Positions 1-10,981 of a stretch of DNA of 64,000 bases are shown here, piece after piece; within the stretch, counting starts at the first letter, position 1; each line of letters begins with the position of its first letter. Source of the stretch: Medicago truncatula (lineage: Eukaryota > Streptophyta > Magnoliopsida > Fabales > Fabaceae); the NCBI RefSeq assembly GCF_003473485.1, contig NC_053045.1, positions 44,868,494 to 44,932,493 on the forward strand, given 5' to 3'. The notes beneath the pieces are model-generated. The model saw only the letters and a program-made list of their open reading frames with translations. It was not told the origin of the DNA and ran no database searches. Made by a program: the position numbers and the translations under genes.

Positions 1-145
1 ATTACGAATCATAAACCTACAATACCAACAACATACGTTGTATTATTATTTTCTCGTTCACTCATGTTCGAAGGTAAGTTCTTTAACTACTTTAAATTTT
101 TAACTCTTAATTCAAATTAGTTGAACTGTCAACCAAGTATAGAAC

Positions 146-419
146 CAGGGGCGGAGCCAACCCCAGCTAGCTTAGGCACTAGCTCAAGCTCAGCTCCTAC
201 TTTCTTTGTAGCAAGTCCAGCAATCTCTCACTTTTTCTGCTGATTTACCTGCGGATTTTTGTATAAATTCTGCAGGAAACATATTTCCTGCGGATTTTGC
301 CAAGAATTTAGGTTCCCAGGTGTGGTAATACCTTAGGATTTTAGGATCCGCAGGAAGGAAATATTGTTTTGCGATAATTTTTTTGTCCAAGCTTTATAAA
401 ATTCCTAACTGCGCCACTG
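146..419. mobile_element. Non-autonomous hAT-type element
   Basis: The ends are imperfect inverted repeats (CAGGGGCGGAGC at the left, CAGTGGCGCAGT when the right end is reverse-complemented). A perfect 8-bp direct repeat, TATAGAAC, lies at 138-145 and 420-427. An 8-bp target duplication with CAGNGGCG-type ends is characteristic of hAT transposons. The 274-bp body contains only a short minus-strand open frame with no transposase motif, so I read it as a deletion derivative. Confidence 0.8.
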
Positions 420-427
420 TATAGAAC

Positions 428-852
428 CTTTCTTGTTTAAATGTTTAAAAAATATCACTATATATTTGCATATATAAACATCACAAGAAAAACATTACTA
501 CTATAAAATTATTTCAATAGAAATTCAAAGCTTATACGATAATATAATAACAATTCATTGACCTATTTCTTATTATAAACTTCATTGACTTCTATGGTGT
601 TATAGAAATTGAAGCAAATGAATTTTCGAAGCTTAGGTCATTTTTGCACGTATATAGATGGATTATTAGAAACAGAGGACTCATAAACGAATTGACCAAG
701 ACTAATTCAGAGGTAAATCCAAAGACTCATTCAACTACCTAACACATTAAGTAACCTTTACCCATCAATGACTATTACAACTACATGCAACCACTCCATG
801 CTCATTTTGTGTAATAATTCCATTATTTCCAAGCAATATCAAACTTGCAATT
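428..852. other. Upstream region of lectin receptor kinase 1
   Basis: AT-rich sequence without a convincing gene. The last ~70 bases before the ATG are clearly related to the sequence just upstream of the second kinase copy (about 10915-10981), so the duplicated block includes the proximal 5' leader. No TATA box at a convincing distance was seen. Confidence 0.5.
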
Positions 853-2904
853 ATGGCACCATCTTGCTACCATCACAAACCTCACCTTCTTGCTTTCTTT
901 CATGTAACATTAACATTCTTGCTTCTTGTAACATCTCGTGCAGCTCCATTATCATTCAACTATGAACAACTTGGTGGTGACAAAACAAATACCTTCAATA
1001 TTTCAGGTGATGTCTCTCAAGACAACCAAGTCCTCCAACTCACAAATTATGAGAAAGACAGTCTAGGCAGAGTCACATATTCAAAATTGTTTCATCTTTG
1101 GAACATTAACACAAGTGAAGTCACAGATTTCACTACTCGTTTCTCATTTTCTATCAACACCCCCAACAAAAGTTATCATGGAGATGGCATCACCTTCTAT
1201 TTGGCACGCCCCAATTTTCCTATGTCCCAAATAGATGGAAGTGGTATCGGTCTAGCGAGCCGTGTTCAATTGAGTAATCCAAATTACACAAAAGAAAATC
1301 CATTTGTAGCTGTGGAATTTGATACATTTGTTAATGACTGGGATCCTAAATATGATCATGTTGGGATTGATGTTAATTCTATCAGCACTAATCACACTAC
1401 ACAATGGTTCACTAGCATGGATGAAAGAGGATATGATGCTGAAGTGAGTTATGATTCAAGTTCAAACAATTTAACTGTCACATTCACAGGTTACCAAGAT
1501 AACAAAACAATCCAACAGCACCTGTTTTATGTTGTTAATCTACGAGATGTTCTACCGGATTGGGTTGAATTTGGATTCACTTCTGCAACAGGATTTTTCT
1601 GGGAGTATCATACTCTTAACTCATGGTCATTCAACTCAAGTCTAGATTTTGAAGCAAAAAAAGATGGAACAAAAACAGGACTTGTTATAGGACTCGGTGT
1701 TGGTGGAGCTGTTGCTTTGATTTGTGTTATTGGGCTGGTTTGTCTCTTGAAATGGAAGCTGAGGAATAAAGGCATGAAGGATGAATCACATTTTGATCTT
1801 GCAATGGATAGTGATTTTGAGAGAAGCTCTCTACCTAAGAAATTTACCTATGAAGAACTTGCTAGATCAACTAACAACTTTGCAAATGAACACAAAATTG
1901 GAGCTGGAGGTTTTGGAGCAGTGTACAAGGGATTTATAAGAGACTTGAAACATCATGTTGCAATTAAGAAGGTTTCTAAGGAATCAAATCAAGGAGTGAA
2001 GGAATATGCATCTGAAGTCAAAGTCATTAGCCAATTGAGGCATAAGAATTTGGTCCAACTCTATGGCTGGTGTCACAAGCAGAATGATCTGCTTTTAGTT
2101 TATGAGTTTGTGGAAAATGGAAGCTTAGATTCTTATATTTTCAAAGGAAAAGGTTTGCTGATATGGACAGTGAGATACAATATAGCTAGAGGTTTGGCCT
2201 CGGCATTATTGTACCTGCATGAAGAGTGTGAGCATTGTGTGCTACATAGAGACATAAAATCAAGCAATGTTATGTTGGATTCTAATTTCAATACAAAGCT
2301 TGGAGATTTCGGGCTGGCTAGACTAATGAACCATGAGACAGAATCAAAGACAACTGTTTTAGCAGGAACATATGGATATCTATCACCTGAAGCTGCTACA
2401 AGAGGAAAGGCTAGTAGAGAATCTGATGTATACAGTTTTGGAGTTGTTGCTTTGGAAATAGCTTGTGGTAGAAAGGCAATTGAACCAAGTCTTAGTGAAG
2501 AACATATTTACTTGGTGGATTGGGTTTGCGAACTATATGGTAATGGTGATCTTCTTAAAGCAGCTGATTCAAGATTATATGGTGAATTTAATGAGAAGGA
2601 AGTAGAGAGGTTAATGATAGTTGGACTTTGGTGTACTCATACAGATCATCTTCAGAGGCCTATGATTAGGCAAGTTGTTCAAGTGCTTAACTTTGATGCT
2701 CCATTACCTAATCTTCCATTACAGATGAATGCATCTACCTATAATACATCTTTCAATTCTGTGTATTCTAAATCTAAGATTTCTGGTTTTGAAAATAACC
2801 AAACTGGGACCTCAACTTCAAGTGATAGCACTATCACAGGGTCCTCACAATCAAGCACAGCCTTTGAAGTCATATCTCCATCGGCTGCACTGCTACATAA
2901 ATAA
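853..2904 (+). CDS. L-type lectin receptor-like kinase, copy 1
   Basis: A 683-residue single-exon plasma-membrane receptor kinase. Residues 1-30 form a signal peptide ending near TSRAA. A legume-lectin domain runs from about 33 to 265 and keeps the metal-site pattern (E155, D157, N161, D164, H169) and the loop-A aspartate D111. A transmembrane helix spans about 276-299. The Ser/Thr kinase domain (about 345-615) has a glycine loop GAGGFGAVYKG, lysine K372, HRDIKSSN at 465-472, DFG at 485-487 and a GTYGYLSPE activation segment, so it looks catalytically intact. The family (L-type LecRKs, subclass IX-like) senses extracellular ligands and acts in defence or symbiotic signalling; the ligand here is unknown. 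The tail is Ser/Thr-rich. The start is the first ATG and gives the signal peptide. Its kinase half is identical to copy 2. Confidence 0.95.
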   Translation: MAPSCYHHKPHLLAFFHVTLTFLLLVTSRAAPLSFNYEQLGGDKTNTFNISGDVSQDNQVLQLTNYEKDSLGRVTYSKLFHLWNINTSEVTDFTTRFSFSINTPNKSYHGDGITFYLARPNFPMSQIDGSGIGLASRVQLSNPNYTKENPFVAVEFDTFVNDWDPKYDHVGIDVNSISTNHTTQWFTSMDERGYDAEVSYDSSSNNLTVTFTGYQDNKTIQQHLFYVVNLRDVLPDWVEFGFTSATGFFWEYHTLNSWSFNSSLDFEAKKDGTKTGLVIGLGVGGAVALICVIGLVCLLKWKLRNKGMKDESHFDLAMDSDFERSSLPKKFTYEELARSTNNFANEHKIGAGGFGAVYKGFIRDLKHHVAIKKVSKESNQGVKEYASEVKVISQLRHKNLVQLYGWCHKQNDLLLVYEFVENGSLDSYIFKGKGLLIWTVRYNIARGLASALLYLHEECEHCVLHRDIKSSNVMLDSNFNTKLGDFGLARLMNHETESKTTVLAGTYGYLSPEAATRGKASRESDVYSFGVVALEIACGRKAIEPSLSEEHIYLVDWVCELYGNGDLLKAADSRLYGEFNEKEVERLMIVGLWCTHTDHLQRPMIRQVVQVLNFDAPLPNLPLQMNASTYNTSFNSVYSKSKISGFENNQTGTSTSSDSTITGSSQSSTAFEVISPSAALLHK

Positions 2905-3435
2905 TAGTTTGATTGAATTTTTTGAATCTGTATTTCTTTTTTTATATGCTTTATTTTCTGCTTGAATTGAGATTATACATTAGTGTTGCACATAAATTTT
3001 TGGGCTCTTTTTGTTGAATATTTTGCATTTACTTTTATTTATTAATAAAATATAAATGAAATATATAGTATTATATATTTAATATCATTGTACTTGTTAT
3101 TTATATTGGGTTTTGTGTGAATAGATAGACTCTCATGGGTTGGGTTGTTCTTATTAGCCAGTCTATTTGAGAGGTCATTGCCTCCACTAATGAATATAAA
3201 ATCTAACTATCTCATTAGGTTTGAGACACCGAAAATAAGAGAATGTGCCATCAGTAAGATGCAAAAGCATCTCTCAAAACACAACTCTCTGGTCTCTTTC
3301 AAATCTTAATGGATTCTTCAACTATAACATTAATAGTATTGTTTAATAATATGCTATATTTTCATATCTATGATTTTGTTATTCGGTTAAATATCTTTCA
3401 CTTTTATATTAGACAATACATTTTCTCCCTGCAAC
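2905..3435. other. 3' flank of kinase copy 1, no gene seen
   Basis: AT-rich sequence. The first ~60 bases match the 3' flank of copy 2 (13034 on), after which the two diverge. No coding region or structured element was recognised before the poly-T tract that marks the 3' end of the minus-strand LINE. Confidence 0.5.
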
Positions 3436-5519
3436 TTTTTTTTTTTTTTTTTGAAGAAACTAAGCAAAATATATTAAAGAAACGACCAGCCCCTCAAGCA
3501 CAAGGTATGCCTAAGAAAGCTGAAAAATGTTAATTACAAAAGAGACAGGCGATAGACAGCCAAAGAAACAGAAACAGACATTACAACATAGTCTGAATAC
3601 AAAGTAAAGGATTGTTCCTCCAAAATAGGTAGTCAAAATCGAACATAACGTAATTCGCTTTCAGCCACCAAAACGTTTGAAGTTTAATCCTTTCAAGAAG
3701 AGCTTCAAGATGATCAAAGTGATTCTGAAAAATTCTTCTGTTTCGATCTTTCCAAATGACGAATAAAACAGACATCCAGATAACTGTAAATCCTGTCCTA
3801 GATTTTTTTGAGAAACCTCCAAGAGCACAAAATTGAGTAGCATGAGAGTATAAATTACCATTCAGAGTTGTAACAAAACCAAGCCACTGAGAAATTAAAA
3901 GCCAAAGTCGCCCATAATGATCACAATTAAAAAACAAATGATCCCTTTCCTCTTCCTTACCACACAAAGTCGCGCAAGCCATAAGAGTGGGATCAAATAC
4001 ATTTCTTTTACGCAAATTATCTTTTGTAGCAAGTCTATTCAGAAAGAGACGCCATACAAAAATGTTAACCTTCAACGGAACCGCTTTCAACCATAAAAAT
4101 TGATTGAAATCTTCAACAATGTTAGAATCCACCTCCGTCAAATACGAATAAGCCGATTGCACCGAATAGCATTTTGTCGAGTGAAGTTTCCACACTCACC
4201 TATCAGGAACATCAACCTGCAAAGCAAAGTTAGCCAACCGCCCCACACACTCCCCCACCAAACCTTCCTCCCACGCAAATAATCTACGCCTCCACCGCCA
4301 CGCACCCCCTTCAGTCCCCCAACCTAACATAAACATCTCCCTCACCGTAGATAATTTAAAATTAGACAACTCAAAAAGCCTAGGAAAAGACACAGCTAAC
4401 GGAACATCATCCAACCACGTATCCTCCCAAAAAAGAGTGTGACACCCATCTCCCACCTTCCGCACAATATTGTCCACCAACCACCTAGAATCCATCAACC
4501 CCACACCTGATCGAATTTGGTTTAAATGACGCCACCAAATCGATCCCACCCCCTCATAAAACCGCACCCTCCCACCAACCTCTCCATACTTCGCACTTAA
4601 CACTGCCTTCCACAGACTCTCCCCATCCTCCAACACTCTCCACACCCATTTTCCCAATAAAGAAATATTAAATTCCTTCAACCATTTCACCCCCAAACCT
4701 CCATTCTCCCTTTTCAAACAAACAGTATCTCATTTGATCCGAGACAGTTTCATCACATCCTCACTACCACCCCAAAAGAAATTAATAAATAAAGAATCAA
4801 GAGTAGAAATGATACCTGAGGGAGCTTTGAAAAAGGAAAGAAAATAAACCGGAATGAACGATAGAACGGACTTAAGCAAAATCAACCGACCACCCATTGA
4901 TAAGTTTTTACATTTCCACCCAGATAAACGATTACGAATCCTCTCAACTAGGGGCTGCCAGAATTGAAGTTTCCGTGGATCACCACCAATAGGCAAACCT
5001 AAATAAAGAAACGGAATTCGTCCATGTTTACATTGCATAACCACGGCCGCCTCATGAAGCCAAGAATCATTTACATTCACGCCAAAAAGCATACTCTTAT
5101 GGAAATTAACCTTCAACCCGAAAATTGATTCAAATAATAACAGAACAGCCTTCAAAGCACGGACATTTGCCCAAGACTTAACTCCTACTAGTAAAGTATC
5201 ATCGGCAAACTGCAAGTGAGAAACCAGCACATTAACTTGCGCCCCGATAGCATATGGAGTGAACAACCCTCTCATTACCAACGCAGACATCACATTTAAA
5301 CTTTCTGCTGCTAAAAGGAACAAAAACAGAGAATGCGGATCCCCTTGACGGAGACCCTTTTCAAGATTAAACTCATCAGTCGGGCACCCATTAACTAACA
5401 CAGATGTCGTCGCCGTTGTAATACACTCCATAATCCAAGACCGCCAAACACACGGAAAATTCATCTTAATCATAACCTCATCAATGTAGCCCCAATCAAC
5501 AGAATTATACAGCGCACCT
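3436..5519 (-). mobile_element. 5'-truncated LINE (L1-like) retrotransposon
   Basis: Read on the minus strand, this is the 3' part of a non-LTR retrotransposon: reverse-transcriptase C-terminal half, connection region, zf-RVT region, short 3' UTR and a poly(A) tail (the T-run at 3436-3452). The 5' end stops abruptly near 5519 inside the RT fingers, the usual result of incomplete reverse transcription. It sits inside the 3' flank of kinase copy 1, because sequence resuming at about 5545 (AAAGATGCAAGT) matches the flank of copy 2 at about 13159. A clean target duplication was not found. Confidence 0.85.
3581..5515 (-). pseudogene. LINE ORF2 fragment (reverse transcriptase / zf-RVT)
   Basis: The reading frame continues through two in-frame TGA codons (4730-4732 and 4196-4198), each at a position where the family normally has tryptophan (IK-W-D and DR-W-VWKL). 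Visible motifs include LRQGDP, the catalytic FADD box, and the downstream zf-RVT region with LKVNIFVWRL and the Cys/His cluster CATLCGKEEERDHLFFNC. There is no start and the N-terminal half, including the endonuclease, is absent, so it is dead. Confidence 0.85.
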
Positions 5520-6332
5520 TGTCAATATGTTAAAATGTCTAATAAAAGATGCAAGTGAAATAAATCCTAATACATTAGTGCCACAAATAATTTCTTTTTT
5601 TTAACAATAAAAAATGGAATTTATATTAACAAAACACGGACACCTCTAAGTATAAGATATATCAAGGAAGCCCAAAGTATTTACAAATATACAAAGTTAA
5701 TCAAGACAAAAATTAACCAAGTCCCAAACAAACCAAAGTACTTAACCACCACAGTTGAGAACCAAAACCAAAAACAACATTATTAACTTTTAGCCATCAA
5801 AAAAAGTACCGTTTGACTTTGTCCATCAACTAATCAATAATTTCTAGTCTTGAATATGTATTGATCCCAATGATTTTTCTTTATCCTTCAACGTCAAATT
5901 TAAAACCTAAGGACGCAAGTGCTGAGAAGCAGGCCTCTTAACAAATCAATGTCTTTTGTGCAAATCTTTTTTAATTAAATGTTTTATTTGACTGGATTTC
6001 TTATTAAAGTGTATTGTTTATCAAATTGTCTTGTTTTCTAATTAAATAGTATTGTTTATCAAACATGCCATCCTAAATCGAAGTTTTTTTTTTTTTTTTT
6101 TTTTTTTTTGAGAAAGCTACTCGAAGTTTTTGACGAGTATGTATCAAAATATTTTCAGCTATACAATTCACTGTAAAGTTTTTTTTTTAGAGAATTCACC
6201 GGAAAGTTGGAATACTGGAATTATTCACATAAAATTCTCAAAAATTGCAAAACACATTACATGTTGTCATTTCCTTTATTTTATACACACAAAACACGTA
6301 TGCAAGCAAATAAAATTAGAGCTCGATTAGTA
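5520..6332. other. Displaced 3' flank of kinase copy 1; possible second LINE tail
   Basis: From about 5545 to 6075 this matches, with indels, the flank of kinase copy 2 at about 13157-13560. Shared landmarks are AGTGCCACAAATAATTT and GCTGAGAAGCAGGCCTCTT. Inside it, about 5589-5790 begins with a T-run and resembles the 3' end of a minus-strand LINE, which is weakly supported. A T-tract lies at about 6085-6109. No gene was seen. Confidence 0.5.
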
Positions 6333-6480
6333 TCAACCTGGGATATCAATGTTCTTCACTTCAGGCTTCTAAACCTCTTCTTTAGGAACAGTTACAGAGA
6401 ACACCATTCTCCATCAGTCCATTGCAGCTTTCACTTGATCCGTTTTAGCATTGTCAGGCAATCTAACATGTCCGTTTATC
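6333..6480 (-). pseudogene. Small heat-shock protein (HSP20) C-terminal relic
   Basis: Translated on the minus strand, this gives the C-terminal third of a class I cytosolic small heat-shock protein: an RLPDNAKTDQVKAAM-like block, an ENGVFSVTVPKEE-like block and a C-terminal KNIDIPG. An ~8-bp insertion between the blocks shifts the frame, and a TAG replaces a lysine in the EEVKKPE segment. No N-terminal half is present. A second HSP20 relic follows kinase copy 2, but on the opposite strand. Confidence 0.8.
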
Positions 6481-6488
6481 CGTTTTTC

Positions 6489-6493
<5 letters not shown>

Positions 6494-6536
<43 letters not shown>
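6494..6536. repeat. (AT)n microsatellite
   Basis: About 43 bases of uninterrupted TA dinucleotides just upstream, in its own orientation, of the HSP20 relic. Confidence 0.95.
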
Positions 6537-6538
<2 letters not shown>

Positions 6539-6822
6539 ATTTTAAAATATGACTAAATATTTTTAGCAAATAAGATTGAAATAAACCCTTTTTATAGTGC
6601 AAAGGCTGCTTCTGTTGTGGTAGAATAATAGTTCCTATTTTAATGGGTTATGTAGCTAATTTTTAAATTAATAACTTAAATAATATAATAAAAAAGATAA
6701 AATAGTAAATAAAAAAGGTAAAAATAGAAGAAAAAATATAACACAAAATTATCCATTTCTTTTTTTTTTTTTGGTACAAATTATCCATTCCTTTTATACG
6801 TTGATATAGATAAAAAAAATAT

Positions 6823-6961
6823 ATTCCCGTGAGCATAGCTCAAGTTGGCAGGGACAATGCATTATTATATGCAGGGGTCGGGGTTCGAACCCCGGACACC
6901 CCATTTATTCACTTTAAAAGTGAATTTCTAGCTACTAGGCTACCTGACAAAAAAAAAAAAA
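6823..6961 (+). mobile_element. tRNA-derived SINE with intact target duplication
   Basis: The 5' part resembles a tRNA gene with a box A-like segment (AGCATAGCTCAAGTTGG) and a box B (GGTTCGAACCC). A short tRNA-unrelated region ending CTAGGCTACCTGAC and a poly(A) tail follow. A perfect 17-bp direct repeat (ATAGATA, eight A, TAT) flanks it at 6806-6822 and 6962-6978. A related copy lies at 45753-45893. The intact duplication suggests a fairly recent insertion. Confidence 0.88.
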
Positions 6962-6978
6962 ATAGATAAAAAAAATAT

Positions 6979-7472
6979 CTTTCCGTAAGAAATTTGAAAA
7001 TGTATCAATTATATTATGTATTAAAATTGAAATTTATCATTTTTAGAAAATAATAGAAAACATCGCTATACTATGAATGAATGGAAAAGATAAACATACT
7101 TTTATTGTATACAAATTGTTTTATTCATTTTAATTTCACTTGTTTTAGTTTTATAATTTCTATATTATTTATCTCATCTAACTCTCAGTTTCATATTGTA
7201 TGTTATGAAATTTAGATTGAATTGGGAAAAAAATATCAAACTAAAAACAAGATTTGTATTTGTAACCCCTAAGATAAAACTAGTACAAGCTATCATCTTA
7301 GATGACAACCAAATGTGACCTTGAGAGCTTGTTATATTAAAGATGATAGTTTGTACTAGTTTTATTAGCTCATCTAAAAGATGGCTTCGAGTTGATGGTT
7401 TGTTAGATCTCCGTAAAAAATTAGTTTAAAATTTAAATTTTAGATCCAAATTTTTATTACTTTTATTTTGAA
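6979..7472. other. AT-rich intergenic DNA
   Basis: No gene recognised. A short inverted pair around 7270-7375 (an ACTAGTACAAGCTATCATCTTAGATG-type arm cut here to its core, ACAAGCTATCATC, against GATGATAGTTTGT) suggests a small fold-back element, but its ends are unclear. Confidence 0.4.
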
Positions 7473-7480
7473 ATCACGAC

Positions 7481-7863
7481 CAGTGGCGGAGCTAGAAAAA
7501 AATGTTAGGATGGGCCACTAATATTAACTATTGAAAAATTGTTTAAATTCTCGCAAATTAGACTCATAATTGAATTATTTAAATTTTTCGGGTGGGCCAC
7601 TACACCAATTTGCGGGGATTTGGATCAACCGAAACGTAAAATCGACATAAAATTGTATAAAATCTCGCAAAATAGACCTATAATTGAATTATTTAAATTT
7701 TCGGGTGGGCCACTACACCACTTTGCAAGAATTTGGATCAACCAAAACATAAAACCAACACAAAATTGCATAAAATCTCGCAAAATAGACCTATAATCGT
7801 TGATTTTTTAATTTTTTGGGATGGGTCACGGCCCACCCCAGCCCATGAAGGGCTCCGCCACTG
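7481..7863. mobile_element. Non-autonomous hAT element with internal tandem repeats
   Basis: The inverted ends are CAGTGGCGGAGC and GCTCCGCCACTG, a perfect 12-bp pair. They are flanked by an 8-bp duplication with one mismatch (ATCACGAC at 7473-7480, ATCACAAC at 7864-7871). The interior is two to three copies of a ~100-bp unit containing TCGGGTGGGCCACTACACCA and a TCTCGCAAAATAGACC-like block. The open frame across it is a by-product of these repeats. Confidence 0.85.
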
Positions 7864-8015
7864 ATCACAACATTTAAGAAAAATTCATATTTAATTTATT
7901 ACATATTAAAAATAGTATAATTTTTATAAAAGATCTTATTACAATGTACGTACATGTAATGTAAAATAATCATTAAAGAATTTATAAGTTTAAGAATAAT
8001 CAAGCAAAATTTAAT

Positions 8016-8300
8016 GGGATTTGCTAGAACACATTCACTAGTTTTTATATGGGAGTGTTTTAGCAAACTACAACGGTGTAATTTAACTACTTTTTAGTTA
8101 TAACTTGCTAAAACACACATTATAAAAAATAAGTGAGTGTATTCTAGCAAATGCCTATATGAGTTGCTAACATACACCACTTATTTTTTAGTATAAGTGT
8201 TTTAGCAACATTCACCTTAAAGTATATTTAACAATTTTTTAGTTATATCTTTGCTAAAACACACCTTAATGAAAACTAGTGGGTGTTCCTAGCAAACCCC
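8016..8300. mobile_element. Mutator-type MITE
   Basis: The terminal inverted repeats are about 28-30 bp (left begins GGGATTTGCTAGAACAC, right reverse-complemented begins GGGGTTTGCTAGGAACAC). They are flanked by a perfect 9-bp duplication AAATTTAAT at 8007-8015 and 8301-8309. A 9-bp target duplication is typical of Mutator-like elements. The interior contains several further inverted copies of the TTTTAGCAA motif and no coding capacity. Confidence 0.85.
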
Positions 8301-9251
8301 AAATTTAATTTATCATGGACTAAAAATATGCGCTGAAATTTTTTATAGCACCAAAACAAGTCACATTTTTTTTTAGGACTAAAAACAAAATTCATTATAT
8401 TTATAGCGAACAAAAACTTATTTATCTTTATATTTTATGCATACTTAACTATATTGTTTGTGGCCTAAAACCTTTGAAAAAATTTATAATTTTTTGGGGT
8501 GACCCTGCATTAAACTATTTAGCATAGATCCAACAACAAAAAAGTATTCCTCAAAAAAAGAAAAAGAAAAACTAGAAAATTGTGTATGTTGAGCTTTTTT
8601 ATTTGTCAAGTAATTCATTTGTTAAAAGTTCACCCTTAAAATGAATAAATGATAGATTTATAGTTTAAATCCCAACTCTCATATACTGTAATGTTTTTTT
8701 GCTAATTGAGTTACGCTCAAACGTAGATTTGGATGTTGAGCATTAATAGTAAATTTTGTGAATTTCATGATCCAAACTTCTAGAAAATTTCTCTTCTCCC
8801 AACCAAAAACGCTCACTCCTAACCAAACTGTTCAATATATTCTGGCGTGAGTTAACTCACGCATGTGTATAACACAGCGTAACTTAAGTTACGTTGAAAA
8901 TACAATCTATACGACTTAAGTCACGTTCCGAACACCAGCGTAAATTAACTCTCGTTTGTGTCAATGTCAAAGGCATTCTTTTTATTTTTCCCAATGCTAT
9001 TAATTTATCAAGAGTAATATTCTGATCAAATCATGTTTCAGTGTTTTAATACTTTTGGTTGAACATTCAAACCGGGTTAGATATATGCATAATTTAATGC
9101 ACCGTGTGATAGCTATTGCACTGACAAATTGTTTGAAAACTTGTAACATAACAACCAGTCAAACTCATGAAAACATTAAAAATTACCATAACAAGGTTGT
9201 TGTAGAAGAGGAAAAAAAAAAACCATTATTACACTTTCTTTGTGGGTGAAT

Positions 9252-9481
9252 TTAACCAGTTGTCTTTGACACTTAACTCACGTTGATATTTAAAACGTGA
9301 TTGAATGTAATTTAAGTCATGTAAGTTGTATTACAACATGACTTAAATCATGTTGTCTTTGACACTTAACTTAACCAATTGTCTTTGACACTTAACTTAA
9401 CTCACGTTGGTATTTGAAACGTGACTGAATGTAATTTAAGTAATGTAAATTGTATTACAACATAATTTAAATTATGTTGGG
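9252..9481. repeat. Two-copy tandem repeat (~115 bp)
   Basis: Two adjacent diverged copies (about 9255-9358 and 9372-9481). Each has TTGTCTTTGACACTTAACT, an ACTCACGTTG block, GAATGTAATTTAAG and an inverted ATTACAACAT segment. The same AC(G)TTAAGT-type half-sites occur upstream at 8870-8925. Confidence 0.7.
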
Positions 9482-9668
9482 TATAACACCTATGTGAATT
9501 AACTTATACATATACATGGCTATTTTGATCAATTTGATTGGAAGTGAACTTTTTTTGTTGAGAGAATAGCAATTTTCAAACTACTATTGAACTAGTTCAA
9601 CTCCGTCTTGCATATCAACATCACTGCAACTTCTTTCATGTTTCTAATGGTACGGTCCAAGTCTCCAA

Positions 9669-9746
9669 GTATCATTGTTCCCATTTGTGGAAAAATAAAA
9701 ATATCATTGTTCCCATTTGTGGAAAAAAAAAATATCATTGTTGGTG
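9669..9746. repeat. Short tandem repeat (~33 bp)
   Basis: Two full copies and one partial copy of an A-rich spacer plus TATCATTGTTCCCATTTGTG. Confidence 0.7.
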
Positions 9747-10981
9747 TCGTTTAGCTTGGGAAAGGTTAATTTTTCTCACCATAAAAAAGCTCTTTTCTGA
9801 CCAATAGATCTAATAAAGAACAGATCTTTATTATGAACTCTCAATATCAAATCTCCCTCACTTTCTCTCTCCACCTCCTCCCATCTCTCCTCCCAACAAC
9901 AAACTTCCTTCCACACCATCGCTGGCACCTACTCTTCCACCACCACCACCCCCTTCCCCACCCTCCTCCCACAATACCACTGCCATCCAAAATCAAATAC
10001 ACATATTTTTGAAAATGTATTGTTGATGATAATAAGAAAGTGTTGTATTAGATTTACTTGAAAATGGGTTGATGATTATGAGAAGCTTTATGGATTGCGT
10101 GGCTACCGCTTAAAATGAAACCAACACCCTTTGTTTCTAAGAACCCCGTGTCTCCTATTTCTGTGTTCTTCACCCTAAAGCAACTAACTATATTAAAATA
10201 TGCTAGTTCATTTTTTTTTTTTTTTTTGATCTCAATTTCTGGAAACTGACACCTATCCATTGAAACTGGACTTTCCCATGGTGGGAAAAAACATCCCTAT
10301 CCCAGGCTAAACGCCACCTTTGAACAGCTATCAGACAATAGTTTGAAAAAAATTCAAATAGCATAAAAAAAAAAGTTTTGACGTTTTGTTAAATATGTTT
10401 TGCTCTTCCTCAAATTTGCCTTTGACTTTTAGGCTATGTTTGGATGGTGAGAGGAAAGAAAGTAAAATGAAAGAATAATTAAGGAATGAAAGTGAAAGGA
10501 AAGTAAGATGATTATTAGGTTGTTTGGAATAAGTGAAAAAGTGAGTTTAAAATTTGCCTTTGACTTTTAGGCTACACGTTAGTTGATTTAAAATAGGGAC
10601 CATAGCGGTGGTTGAAGATTTTAGATGGACTAAAAATGGTTGAAATTTTTTAAAAGAATTAAAACGAAAAATTAAATACATTTAGAGAGACGAAAACATA
10701 TTTAACTCTTGTATAATTGTGTGGCAAACTAGCGTATAATATACTATGAGACTCATTCCTTTGTTTTCATTCTAGAAAACTTGGGTGTTTTTCTTAAGTG
10801 GCAATAAAGTGAACATTTATAAAAGACTAAGAACCGAAAGACTGGTTCGTAAACAATGACCGATCTCTAAAAAAAAACAATGACTGCCTAAGAAACTTAT
10901 TAAGTAGTTTGAAAAATCCCATTATTTCCATGCTCATTTTGTATAATTCCATTATTTCCACCCAATATCAAATTTACAATT

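Larger units (their letters stand above)
8310..10914. other. Intergenic region between the kinase copies
   Basis: AT-rich, with small repeat arrays annotated separately. Palindromic CACG/CGTG-rich stretches occur at about 8845-8970 (GTGAGTTAACTCAC, GTAACTTAAGTTAC). A pyrimidine-rich tract lies at about 9855-9970. A direct repeat, AATTTGCCTTTGACTTTTAG, occurs at about 10413 and 10551 and brackets ~115 bp beginning GCTATGTTTGGATGG, probably a small inserted element. No gene supported. Confidence 0.45.

Noticed and set aside
6880-6905. Box B-like tRNA signal (GGTTCGAACCC)
   Set aside because: There is no cloverleaf. The context is a SINE with poly(A) and target duplication. The same holds at 45815 and 58238.
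10054-10260. 68-residue minus-strand frame with a lysine run
   Set aside because: The lysines come from a poly-T tract. No homology or gene context was seen.
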